Below, piece after piece: positions 24,185 through 32,215 of a stretch of 64,000 nucleotides of DNA. The stretch comes from UBA10649 sp965227045 (GTDB lineage: Bacteria; Actinomycetota; Actinomycetes; S36-B12). Location of the stretch: NCBI GenBank assembly GCA_965227045.1, contig OZ245718.1, forward strand, positions 744,001 through 808,000, written 5' to 3'. Within the stretch, counting starts at the first letter, position 1; each line of letters begins with the position of its first letter. The translations under genes were made by a program, and so were the position numbers. Below the pieces are notes generated by a model, which was not told the origin of the DNA, did not search any database, and saw nothing but the letters and a program-made list of their open reading frames with translations.

Positions 24185-25192
24185 TCAGTCGTAGCGAATC
24201 CAGCCTTGGATACGTACATCCTCCCCGACCACCGAGGCCGCCTCCACATCGACTCCCCGTGCGCCGGGCAGCGCGGGAAGCGCGCTGGGACCGGCTCCGA
24301 GGAGTAGCGGGGCCACGTACCAGTCGATGCGGTCGATCAGGCCCGCCTTCAGAAACGCGCCGGCGAGCGTCGGTCCGCCCTCAAGCAGCGCGTGGCGTAT
24401 CTCGCGGTCATTGAGAGCGGCGAGCACGCGAGCCGGATCGCGCTCGTCGAGCAGAAGGGTCTCCGCCGAGCCATCGAGCACGTGCGCGCCGGCGGGTATC
24501 GATCGCGAGCCCACGACGACGCGCAATGGCGCGGGCGGTAGCGATCTCGGAACTGCGCCTCGAACGGTCAGGGCCGGATCGTCCGCGAGAACCGTACCCG
24601 TGCCGACGATGATCGCGCCGACCTGCGCGCGCAGTTCGTGCACCCGGGCTCGAGCCTCGTCCCCGGTGATCCTCGTCGGTCCGCCGTCGGCGCCCGCGAC
24701 CCGTCCGTCGAGCGACACCGCGCACTTCCACGTGACCAAGGGACGTCCCGATCGAACCGAGAATGTCCAGGCTTCGTTGACCAGTTCGGCCTCATCGGCG
24801 AGCAGCCCGCCGCTGGTGGGCACCCCGGCCGTGCGCAGCACTGCCGCACCGCCCCCGCCGTCGACCGTCGGGTCCGCCTGCGCGAAGACGACCCGAGTGA
24901 CTCCAGCCTCGATGAGGGCCGTGGTGCATGGACCGGTACGCCCTACATGGCGGCACGGCTCGAGGCTCACGACAGCTGTCGCGCCGCGCGCACGCTCGCC
25001 CGCGTCGCGCAGAGCGTCGACCTCGGCGTGCGCCGTGCCCGCGCCGCGGTGGTGCCCACGGCCCACTACCTCGCCCGTGTCTGCAACGATCACGCAGCCG
25101 ACTCGCGGGTTGACGCCGAACGGCGCATCAGGGGCTTGAGCGAGCTCGATTGCCTCCCGCATGAACTCGGTGAAGGCAGAGTCGTCACTCAC
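24185..25192 (-). CDS. ribD: Bifunctional pyrimidine deaminase / reductase
   Basis: Deaminates and reduces the first riboflavin pyrimidine intermediate. 335 residues. The N-terminal cytidine-deaminase-like domain has GTAHAEVDAL (zinc His and catalytic Glu) and PCRHVGRTGPC (two zinc Cys). The C-terminal reductase domain has VTWKCAVSLDGRVAG and LLEGGPTLAGAFL. It is 12 bp from rpe, which leaves no room for an FMN riboswitch, so control must come from further upstream. Confidence 0.97.
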   Translation of the reverse strand: MSDDSAFTEFMREAIELAQAPDAPFGVNPRVGCVIVADTGEVVGRGHHRGAGTAHAEVDALRDAGERARGATAVVSLEPCRHVGRTGPCTTALIEAGVTRVVFAQADPTVDGGGGAAVLRTAGVPTSGGLLADEAELVNEAWTFSVRSGRPLVTWKCAVSLDGRVAGADGGPTRITGDEARARVHELRAQVGAIIVGTGTVLADDPALTVRGAVPRSLPPAPLRVVVGSRSIPAGAHVLDGSAETLLLDERDPARVLAALNDREIRHALLEGGPTLAGAFLKAGLIDRIDWYVAPLLLGAGPSALPALPGARGVDVEAASVVGEDVRIQGWIRYD

Positions 25193-25204
25193 CTGCAGCG
25201 GGCC

Positions 25205-25873
25205 TCACGGCCGTGCCGCGTTCTCGGCGGCCGCGCGCAATCTTTCGATCATGAGTTCTGGGTCATCGGCTCGGTAGACAGCGGAGCCCGCGACGAAGAT
25301 GTCGGCACCGGCCGCGGCGCACTGGCCGATCGTGTCGAGGTCGATGCCTCCGTCGACCTGCACCCAGATGTCGAAGTCGGCGGAGTCGGCCACGCGGCGG
25401 GCCTGCTGCACCTTGGCCAGCATCTCGGTCATGAAGGCCTGACCGCCGAATCCCGGCTCGACCGTCATCACGAGGATCATGTCGATGAGACCGGCGAAGT
25501 CCTCGATCGCGGAGATGGCGGTTCCCGGCTTGACCGCAACGCCGACGCGCGCACCAGCCGCGCGGATGTCCTTCGCGACCATCCGCGGATCGCGTGCTGC
25601 CTCCACGTGGAACGTGACGCTGCCTGCGCCCGCTTCGGCGAAGCCGGGGGCCCAGCGATCGGGGTCGTCGATCATGAGGTGACAGTCGGCGGGGATGTCG
25701 ATCTGCGTGAGCAGCGACGCGACCACCGGAAGCCCGAATGTCAGGTTCGGCACGAAGTGGTTGTCCATCACGTCGAGGTGGATCCAGTCCGCGGCAACCT
25801 GAACGCGCCGCACCTCGGCCGCCAGGTCGGACAGGTCGGAATTCAAAACGCTCGGCGAGATCAGCATGCCCAC
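25205..25873 (-). CDS. rpe: Ribulose-phosphate 3-epimerase
   Basis: Interconverts ribulose-5-P and xylulose-5-P, supplying ribulose-5-P used by ribBA. 222 residues, TIM barrel: ISPSVLNSDLSDLA, WIHLDVMDNHFVPNLTFG (metal His and Asp), CHLMIDDPDRW and VQVDGGIDLDTI. GTG at 25873 with AGGG seven bases upstream. Nine bp separate it from rsmB. Confidence 0.97.
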   Translation of the reverse strand: MGMLISPSVLNSDLSDLAAEVRRVQVAADWIHLDVMDNHFVPNLTFGLPVVASLLTQIDIPADCHLMIDDPDRWAPGFAEAGAGSVTFHVEAARDPRMVAKDIRAAGARVGVAVKPGTAISAIEDFAGLIDMILVMTVEPGFGGQAFMTEMLAKVQQARRVADSADFDIWVQVDGGIDLDTIGQCAAAGADIFVAGSAVYRADDPELMIERLRAAAENAARP

Positions 25874-25882
25874 GTCGAAACC

Positions 25883-27238
25883 CTATTGACGTCGCATGAC
25901 GGACAGGAACATCGCGTCCGTGCCGTGTCGATGCGGCCACAACTGGACCGTCGGCCCGTCACCGCAGTCCGTCACTTCCGGCAGCAGCAGGCGAGCGTCC
26001 TCCTGCACGACATCAGCGCGGCCGCGCAGCACATCGGACACGACGAACTCCGTTTCCGCAAGGTGCGGCGAGCACGTGACGTACGCAAGCACTCCCCCGG
26101 GCCGGGTTGCCTCGAGCCCGGACCGAAGCAAGTCGCGCTGCAGTGCGCCCAGCTCGGCGAGGTCGGCGGGTGTCCTGCGCCAGCGCGACTCCGGGCGCCT
26201 GCGCAGAGCGCCCAGACCGGTGCAGGGCGCATCGACAAGGACGCGATCGAACTGCCTGTCTCCCCATGGCGCCTGCCGCGAGTCACCGACAATTACCTCG
26301 GACGACGAGCCCGGTCCGAAGGACCTGCTGACGAGGTCGGCGCGATGCGCATGCTGTTCGACCGCGACGAGACGTCCCCCGCGCTCGGCCACGAGTCCGT
26401 CGAGCACGGCGGCCTTGCCTCCGGGTCCCGCGCAGGCGTCGAGCCACGTCAGATCGGGTCCCTCGACCACAGCACGCGCAAAAGCGAGTGCGACGAGCTG
26501 GCTGCCCTCGTCCTGCACTCCGACGCTGCCGTCGCGCACCCACGCGAGCGCGTCGGGGGCGCCATCGACGAGAGTCGCCGCCAGCGGCGACAAGCGTCCG
26601 GGCTCCACCTCGGACAGCTCGCGCAACTGCGCCGGATCAAGACGACCCGGTCGCGCCACGAGCGATGGCCGCGCGGCGATGTTGTCGGCGGCGAGGAGAT
26701 CCTTCAGCTCGTCGCGGCGTGTTCCGAGTGCATCGCGGAAGGCGCGAACGATCCATAGCGGGTGCGACCAGCGCGTCGCCAGCCAGTCAACGTCGGTGTC
26801 CGGGCGGCCGGCGGCGAGTTGCTCGACCCAGCCGGCCTCGTCTCGCGCGGCTACCTTGCGCAGAACGGCATTGATGAATCCCGCACGCGCGTCGGCACCC
26901 GTGCGCGGCAGCAGCGCCCTCGCCAGTTCGCACGACGAGTCGACGGCCGCGTGATCGGGAACCCTCATGTGGAGGATCTGATGCGCACCGAGGCGGAGGA
27001 TGTCGCGCAGCGCGGGCTCGACCTTCTGGAACGGGCGGGTCACGCACGTTGCGAGGATCGCGTCGTACCAGCCCTGCCAGCGCAAAGTCCCGTAGCCAAG
27101 TTCGGTAGCGAATGCGGCATCGCGCCCGCTCAGCCCCGCCTCCTGCAGAACGTGCGCCATGATCAGGTTCGCGTACGCGTCGTCCTCGCGCACCGCACGA
27201 AGCAGCTCCAGCGCCGCGGTCCGCGGCTGGTCGGTCAT
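25883..27238 (-). CDS. rsmB: 16S rRNA (cytosine-967-C5)-methyltransferase
   Basis: 451 residues. The N-terminal NusB-like RNA-binding domain (about 1-140) is followed by an SAM methyltransferase domain: LDACAGPGGKAAVLDG (SAM motif I), VDAPCTGLGALRRRPE (motif IV Cys, enzyme release) and LAYVTCSPHLAE (motif VI catalytic Cys). Both cysteines are present. It overlaps the fmt stop by four bases. Confidence 0.96.
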   Translation of the reverse strand: MTDQPRTAALELLRAVREDDAYANLIMAHVLQEAGLSGRDAAFATELGYGTLRWQGWYDAILATCVTRPFQKVEPALRDILRLGAHQILHMRVPDHAAVDSSCELARALLPRTGADARAGFINAVLRKVAARDEAGWVEQLAAGRPDTDVDWLATRWSHPLWIVRAFRDALGTRRDELKDLLAADNIAARPSLVARPGRLDPAQLRELSEVEPGRLSPLAATLVDGAPDALAWVRDGSVGVQDEGSQLVALAFARAVVEGPDLTWLDACAGPGGKAAVLDGLVAERGGRLVAVEQHAHRADLVSRSFGPGSSSEVIVGDSRQAPWGDRQFDRVLVDAPCTGLGALRRRPESRWRRTPADLAELGALQRDLLRSGLEATRPGGVLAYVTCSPHLAETEFVVSDVLRGRADVVQEDARLLLPEVTDCGDGPTVQLWPHRHGTDAMFLSVMRRQ

Positions 27239-28158
27239 GCGAGCACGAGATCGTCAGCAAGGCGCGCGCCGCGCGCCCAGTCGGCAGCCGCCATCGGCCG
27301 CTTGCCTGCCGGCTGCACCATGCCCAGGCGCACCGCGGACGTCGCGGTGCCGACGAGGACCTCGCTTCGGCCGACGAAGACACAGCCGGGCTCGAGGGTC
27401 GCCGCCTCGGCCACGATCTCGATCGGGTGCAGACGAAGGCGTTCGGGCCCGACCATGGTCCACGCACCCGGCTCGGGTGTGCACGCACGGATATGTCGGT
27501 CCACGCCGATCGCGGGGTGATCCCAGCGCACATGCGCATCGTCGACGCTGAGCTTCGGTGCCATCGTGGGCTCACCGACCTGCGGGACCGCATGCACCGC
27601 GCCATCCTCGATCGCGTCGAGGGTTGCCACGAGCAGTCCCGCCCCGGAATCGGCGAGGCGCAGGAGCAGGTCACCGGACGTGTCGTGCGGACGCACCGTC
27701 TCGGTGACAGTCCCGTAAATCGGGCCGGTGTCCATTCCCTCGTCGAGACGGAAGGTCGTCGCTCCGGTCACATCGTCGCCATGCCAGATCGCGTGCTGCA
27801 CCGGAGCAGCTCCGCGCCACGCGGGAAGCAGGCTGAAGTGCAGGTTGGTCCACCCATGACGCGGCACGTCGAGCAGGGACGCGGGGATAAGTCCTCCGTA
27901 CGCAACAACGGGAGCACACTCGACATCCAGCGCAACCAGGCGGGACAGCAGTTCGGGGTCGCGGGTGCTCGTGGGCTGCAGCAGGTCAAGGCCGGCCTCC
28001 CGCGCCAGAGTCGCGACCGCGCTGGACGCCATTTGCTTGCCTCGGCCGGACGGAGCATCGGGACGGGTGATCACGGCGACCACCTCGTGGCGTGACGACA
28101 TCAGTGCGCGCAACGCCGTCGCGGCGACCTCCGGGGTTCCGGCAAACACACAGCGCAT
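27235..28158 (-). CDS. fmt: Methionyl-tRNA formyltransferase
   Basis: Formylates initiator Met-tRNA using 10-formyl-THF. 307 residues from ATG at 28158 (MRCVFAGTPEVAATAL), two bases after the def stop; a longer reading frame upstream lies inside def. FSLLPAWRGAAPVQHAIWHG holds the catalytic Asn/His/Asp neighbourhood and GATTFRLDEGMDTGPIY the second signature. The tRNA-binding C-terminal domain covers about 205-307. Confidence 0.97.
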   Translation of the reverse strand: MRCVFAGTPEVAATALRALMSSRHEVVAVITRPDAPSGRGKQMASSAVATLAREAGLDLLQPTSTRDPELLSRLVALDVECAPVVAYGGLIPASLLDVPRHGWTNLHFSLLPAWRGAAPVQHAIWHGDDVTGATTFRLDEGMDTGPIYGTVTETVRPHDTSGDLLLRLADSGAGLLVATLDAIEDGAVHAVPQVGEPTMAPKLSVDDAHVRWDHPAIGVDRHIRACTPEPGAWTMVGPERLRLHPIEIVAEAATLEPGCVFVGRSEVLVGTATSAVRLGMVQPAGKRPMAAADWARGARLADDLVLA

Positions 28159-28160
28159 CT

Positions 28161-28706
28161 CTAGAGCCAGCGAGACGAGACCGCGTGCGGGCTTGCCTGC
28201 ACGACGGGTGCTGGCTCGCCAAACCACTCGGATGCGCGAATCAGACGCATCGCGGCCTTGCGGGCCTCGGGATCGAGCCGGTCGATGAAGATGATGCCGT
28301 CGAGATGGTCGGTCTCGTGCTGCATTGCCCGCGCCAGCAGTTCGCTGCCCTCGATGACGACGGGTTCGCCGTGCATGTTCATTCCCTTGGCCACGACGCG
28401 CATCGATCGTGGGGTCTCGAAGGCCAGGTCAGGCAGCGACAGGCAGCCCTCGTCGCCGATCTGCAGCTCCTCGGACAGGTCCAGGTCGGGGTTGATCAGG
28501 TGGCCCGGCTCGTCGTCGACCCAGTAGGTGAAGACGCGAAGTGAGACACCGATCTGTGGCGCGGCCAGGCCCGCGCCCGGAGCGTCCATCATCGTCTCGG
28601 TGAGGTCCCGCACGAGCTTGCGCAGTTCCTTGTCGAAGGTCTCGACGGGCGCGGCGGGCGTGCGCAGCACGGGGTCGCCGAAGAGACGGATGGGTTGAAT
28701 CGCCAT
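28161..28706 (-). CDS. def: Peptide deformylase
   Basis: Fe(II)/Zn hydrolase that removes the N-formyl group. 181 residues, type I-like. The three motifs are GAGLAAPQIG, EGCLSLP (metal Cys) and QHETDHLDG (two metal His and catalytic Glu). The tail VVQASPHAVSSRWL is non-conserved. It completes a formyl-methionine pair with fmt. Confidence 0.98.
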   Translation of the reverse strand: MAIQPIRLFGDPVLRTPAAPVETFDKELRKLVRDLTETMMDAPGAGLAAPQIGVSLRVFTYWVDDEPGHLINPDLDLSEELQIGDEGCLSLPDLAFETPRSMRVVAKGMNMHGEPVVIEGSELLARAMQHETDHLDGIIFIDRLDPEARKAAMRLIRASEWFGEPAPVVQASPHAVSSRWL

Positions 28707-28741
28707 TGTCGGATTCTAGTTGGGCGGCAAATGCGAGCCGG

Positions 28742-29530
28742 TCAGCCCAGCCCGAGGTCGCGCGCGACCTGTTCGAACGCGGCTCGCTCGGCCTCGCTCA
28801 GGTCGGTCCACTGGATCGCGCCCGGCTCCACTGGTGCGGCGACGGGAGGCGCGGCCGCTGGCGCGCTCGCGGCGACGGCGGTGGGACTGGCTGCTGCGGC
28901 AGCCGTGCCGGGTGTTCGCGGCCCGCGTGAACGCCATGCCCAGGCACCCGCGGCGAGAGCCGCGATCACCAGAACCAGCAGGGCGAGCCAGCCCCAGGGC
29001 GGGCCGCTCCCCTCGGAGTCCGTCGATGCTGGCTCGCCGCTCCCCGGGGTCGACGGAATCGCGGCGCCACCGCTGGACGAGTCGGACGGACTCGCGGATG
29101 CGGACTCCAACGCGGACGGCGTGCTGCTGGGCGTCGGGCTCGTACTGGCGGCGGCAGTGTCCGTTGGGCTCGGTGTCGGAGTGGGCGTCGGAGTGGGCGT
29201 AGCAGACGGTGGCGGTGCGGCGGATCCGGCGGAGCTTGCAGATGCCGCGCCGGCGTCGACGGTGGACGTTCCCGTCGGGCTGGCGGACGCGGTCGACGCG
29301 GTCGACGTGGTGGACGGCGACGGCTTAGTCGTCTCGTGTGGCTTGTGCGGCTTGTGCGGCTTGCTCGAGGAGGACGCCGAAGGCGCTGCCGACGATGGCG
29401 CCGCATCCGGCGGGTTGGACGACAGGTCGCCGCCGAAGACGGCGACGGCACTGGCCGCGATCAGCGCCGATGCGAGTCCGGCCGTGGCGGCAACGCGAAG
29501 GGTCGCGCTGGCCGACCTGCGGGGACTCAT
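28742..29530 (-). CDS. Membrane-anchored Ser/Thr/Pro/Ala-rich protein
   Basis: Not recognised. 262 residues. A basic start (SPRRSASATLR) leads into hydrophobic segment 1 (about 11-33), then about 145 residues of low-complexity S/T/P/A sequence that should be outside the cell. This includes three tandem KPH units at 57-65 and a TP repeat at 111-120. Segment 2 (about 180-199, WLALLVLVIAALAAGAWAW) is followed by RSR and a cytoplasmic Ala/Pro tail ending in the acidic helix WTDLSEAERAAFEQVARDLG. No LPxTG or lipobox. It resembles a wall-spanning linker. It lies 20 bp after a coiled-coil gene and 35 bp before def. Confidence 0.75.
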   Translation of the reverse strand: MSPRRSASATLRVAATAGLASALIAASAVAVFGGDLSSNPPDAAPSSAAPSASSSSKPHKPHKPHETTKPSPSTTSTASTASASPTGTSTVDAGAASASSAGSAAPPPSATPTPTPTPTPSPTDTAAASTSPTPSSTPSALESASASPSDSSSGGAAIPSTPGSGEPASTDSEGSGPPWGWLALLVLVIAALAAGAWAWRSRGPRTPGTAAAAASPTAVAASAPAAAPPVAAPVEPGAIQWTDLSEAERAAFEQVARDLGLG

Positions 29531-29550
29531 GACCTACTGGCACGACACCG

Positions 29551-30438
29551 CTAGCGAGGCGGGTCGGCCTGATCGTTCTCGGTCGAGCTCAGCGATGCCA
29601 GGCGACGCTCGAGGTCGGTGCGCATCTGCTGGATGGACGACAGGTACGAGCGAGTTGCTGCCTCCGCGTTGGCTGCCTCTGCCGCCGAGTTGTCTGCCAT
29701 CTGCCGGATCATGTCGACGACTGAGCTGACCGAGGCCCGAAGGTTGACGGCATCGGAGAGGAGCTGGTTCATCAGGGATTCGGGAGCCGAGATCTGGGCC
29801 AAGGACTCCGCGATGATGCCGCGAGCGATCGCCTGTGCGTCGGCCTGCATCTTCTGCGCGGCGCGTTCGGCGCCGGCAACGACTCGACCGGCCTCGACAC
29901 TTGCCGCGGCCGTCGACTGATCGGCATTGACGAGCGCTGCCTGCAGGCGCACCTGCGCCTCCTGCAGCATGCGGTCGTACTGATCCTGCGCCTGCACGTG
30001 CATCGCTTCCGCGGACAGCTTGGCGTGCTCGGTCATGTCTGCTGCGTCCTCACGGACGCGCTCCATGATCAGCTCGGACTCCTCGCGCGCCTTGCGGACG
30101 GTGTCAGCGGCGATCTGCTCGCTCTCCCCGCGTACCTGATCGGCCCGGGCGCGGGCCTGACGCAATGCCGCCTGGCCCTCCTCGCGCGCCTTGTCGAGCT
30201 CGGTCTGGGCAGAATTGCGCAGTTCCTGGGCCTGCAGCCGGGCCGCCTTGATGATCTCGCCGACCGCGCCGACCGATTCCATGGCCAGTTCGTCCGGGCT
30301 GAGGTCTTGCAGTCGCCGACGGTCCGCGAGGGCACCCTGAGCCTTGGCGAGCTGGTCCTCCAGCTGGGCATTGCGAGCGCGGAGCTGTTCGAGGATCTCC
30401 CCCGGGCTCATGGCGCCTCGGGCGTCGCTAGCAGTCAT
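29551..30438 (-). CDS. Coiled-coil protein, DivIVA/Scy-like architecture
   Basis: Not recognised by family. 295 residues, soluble, rich in Ala, Glu, Gln and Arg. A long coiled coil runs from about residue 10 to 215 with charged heptads (ARLQAQELRNSAQTELDKA), and a shorter helical part covers about 220-285. A central region VGAVGEIIKAARLQAQELRN recalls the start of Wag31/DivIVA-type coiled coils, but the N-terminal DivIVA signature is absent. ATG at 30438 has AGGA six bases upstream. It is probably part of a filament or scaffold with its neighbours. Confidence 0.78.
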   Translation of the reverse strand: MTASDARGAMSPGEILEQLRARNAQLEDQLAKAQGALADRRRLQDLSPDELAMESVGAVGEIIKAARLQAQELRNSAQTELDKAREEGQAALRQARARADQVRGESEQIAADTVRKAREESELIMERVREDAADMTEHAKLSAEAMHVQAQDQYDRMLQEAQVRLQAALVNADQSTAAASVEAGRVVAGAERAAQKMQADAQAIARGIIAESLAQISAPESLMNQLLSDAVNLRASVSSVVDMIRQMADNSAAEAANAEAATRSYLSSIQQMRTDLERRLASLSSTENDQADPPR

Positions 30439-30488
30439 TGCACGTCCTGAATCTGTTCGGCAGGCAGCTCCGCCATCGGATGCGGCAT
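30435..30488 (-). other. Possible 17-codon upstream ORF
   Basis: ATG at 30488 opens a 17-residue peptide (MPHPMAELPAEQIQDVQ) whose TGA overlaps the coiled-coil gene start as ATGA, the coupling junction typical of this genome. An AGG lies eight bases upstream of its ATG. It is very short and may be chance. Confidence 0.25.
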
Positions 30489-30515
30489 CGGGTCAGCCTA
30501 CTGGTGGCTTGGTGG

Positions 30516-32114
30516 TCAGGATGCCGGCCCATCATTAGGCGGCGCAGCCTGCCCGGTGACGATGTGGGAGTCCCATTGCTGGTCCAAAAGGGCGCTGTAT
30601 CGGGGGTCCGTGACGTCGATGAAGCCCTCGATGAGCCGGGTCCGCGTGCGTGCCTGCTCGAGCAGGCGACGGGACTCCTCGGCCTCGGCCCGCTTGGCCG
30701 TCTCCTCGACGAGGCGGCCCTCGAGCTCGTGGATCTGGCTGCGCGTGCGCTCGAGCTCGGCTCGGGTGCTGTCCAGGTTCTGGCGCTCGACATCGAGTTC
30801 GAGCCGCTGCGCCTCGAGGTTGATGCGGAGGATCTCCAGGTCGCTTCGCTCAGCACCCGCCGCCTCCAGGTCGCTCGCGAGCTGCTGGCGGGCCTCGGCG
30901 AGGTTGGCCAGCCCCGCCTTCACGTCGGCCGAGGACGTCTCGAGCGCCGCACGCTCGGCAGTCAGCGCAGCGCGTTCGCTCGTGATCGCGGCGCGATCCT
31001 GATCCAACGCGGCGCGATCGGCCGTGACGGCGGCTCGCTCCTGCTCCACGGCAGCGGAGGCGGTCGCGGTTCGCATCGACTCCGTGGCGAGGCTCGCCTT
31101 GGCAGCCGCGACCTCGACGCGATCGGCCTCGACTGCAGCGCGCTCGGCGGCGGCCTGCTCCTGCGCGGCAAGGGCCTCCGAACGCTCCTGCGCAACCGCA
31201 TCACGATCGGCAGATACCTGCTCCTGATCGGCGAGCACCTGGCTCGCCTCCTCCTTCAGCTTGCGGACTGCCCGGCGGATCTCCTCGATCTTGACTGCGG
31301 CGCGCTCCTCGACCGAGGCGAGCGCCTCCTGGTCGGCGACCATCGTCGCGCGCTCCTCGGACAGGGCTTGACGCATGCCGGTCAACTCGGCGCGCAGTAG
31401 TTCCTGCCCCGAGCGATCCTCGCGCAATCGCTCGCGCTGGGCATCGAGTTCGGCACGTTGCGCCTCGAGCGACTGCAGCGCAGCCCGAGTCGACTCCCGC
31501 GATGCGGTGACATCACCGAGAGATTCCCCGAAGGCGGCCCGCTCGACGAGGAAGGCGGCCTTGTCTGCGTTGAGCTCGTCGCGGTCGAGCTCGACCTGCT
31601 TGCGCTCGGCCTTCAACTGCTGGTGATATGCCTTGACCTGGTTGCGAAGTTCCTCGACGTCGTCGGACGAGGTGGCCGCGAGAACGGACTGCGGACGCGC
31701 GTCATCAGCAGGCGCGGGTCGAGGTGCCGGCCGGGGAGCTGGTGCGGCCTTCACGGGACGGTCATCCACCTTGGCGTGACTGCGCTCGGCGGACTTGGGT
31801 ACCGGCGTCGGGTCGGTGGCCGGGAGAGTGCGCGTCGCCTCGGTATTGGCCGGGTCGTCGTCGCCGTGGATGAGCTTGGCGAAGAACCCGCGGCGGCGCG
31901 GCGCGGGTGGCTCTACTGGCTCGGGCGCGGGCGGTTCGTCGGCGGGAGGCACGGCTTGAGTCTGCGCCTGCTCCGGCGGGGACGTGCGGGCAGCCTCGGC
32001 CTCGCGCCTGCGCGCGCGGTCGGCCGCCAGGATCCGCTGGACGCGTTCCTCCGCCGTCTCAGGCGCGGATGACCCGTCGGCCTGGTCGACGGGTGCATTC
32101 TGAGCCCTGACCAT
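30516..32114 (-). CDS. Long heptad-repeat coiled-coil protein
   Basis: Not recognised. 532 residues from ATG at 32114; an in-frame upstream extension is Arg-rich and unlike the gene. Residues 1-150 are disordered, Pro/Ala-rich and charged, with a basic-hydrophobic patch RRRGFFAKLI at 73-82 that could touch membrane. From about 151 to 500 it is one long coiled coil, including exact seven-residue units (RAAVTADR, RAALDQDR, RAAITSER, RAALTAER). The end, LIEGFIDVTDPRYSALLDQQW, is a distinct non-repetitive element. The layout recalls FilP/Scy cytoskeletal proteins of Streptomyces, without demonstrated homology. Confidence 0.8.
   Translation of the reverse strand: MVRAQNAPVDQADGSSAPETAEERVQRILAADRARRREAEAARTSPPEQAQTQAVPPADEPPAPEPVEPPAPRRRGFFAKLIHGDDDPANTEATRTLPATDPTPVPKSAERSHAKVDDRPVKAAPAPRPAPRPAPADDARPQSVLAATSSDDVEELRNQVKAYHQQLKAERKQVELDRDELNADKAAFLVERAAFGESLGDVTASRESTRAALQSLEAQRAELDAQRERLREDRSGQELLRAELTGMRQALSEERATMVADQEALASVEERAAVKIEEIRRAVRKLKEEASQVLADQEQVSADRDAVAQERSEALAAQEQAAAERAAVEADRVEVAAAKASLATESMRTATASAAVEQERAAVTADRAALDQDRAAITSERAALTAERAALETSSADVKAGLANLAEARQQLASDLEAAGAERSDLEILRINLEAQRLELDVERQNLDSTRAELERTRSQIHELEGRLVEETAKRAEAEESRRLLEQARTRTRLIEGFIDVTDPRYSALLDQQWDSHIVTGQAAPPNDGPAS
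30944..31048 (-). repeat. Five 21-bp units encoding coiled-coil heptads
   Basis: Five consecutive 21-base units with similar sequence encode heptads of the form A-A-L/V/I-x-x-(E/D)-R. Identity between units is imperfect, so the repeat is held by protein selection more than recent duplication, though unit slippage could change coil length. Confidence 0.7.
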
Positions 32115-32137
32115 CGCTGTGCATCCCGTCTGCTGAC

Positions 32138-32155
32138 GGCACCGATGTCGGCGCC
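32138..32155 (-). terminator. Hairpin downstream of priA
   Basis: On the minus strand GGCGCCG pairs with CGGTGCC (one G-U) around ACAT, in the 101-bp gap between the priA stop and the coiled-coil gene. No U-run follows, so it may be a weak terminator or mRNA-stabilising stem. Confidence 0.4.
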
Positions 32156-32215
32156 GGCGCTCGTCGCCCGCGAGCGTGCGCGCAAGTGTGGCGCATCGTG
32201 AGGCCTCAGGCAATA

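Noticed and set aside
25193..25204. FMN riboswitch before ribD
   Set aside because: Only 12 bases separate rpe and ribD, far too short.
24638..26758. 700-codon plus-strand frame opposite ribD, rpe and rsmB
   Set aside because: Codon-bias shadow; the minus-strand enzymes are complete with catalytic motifs.
30944..31048. Tandem 21-bp units as a CRISPR or satellite array
   Set aside because: Units are imperfect, in frame and encode coiled-coil heptads without spacers.
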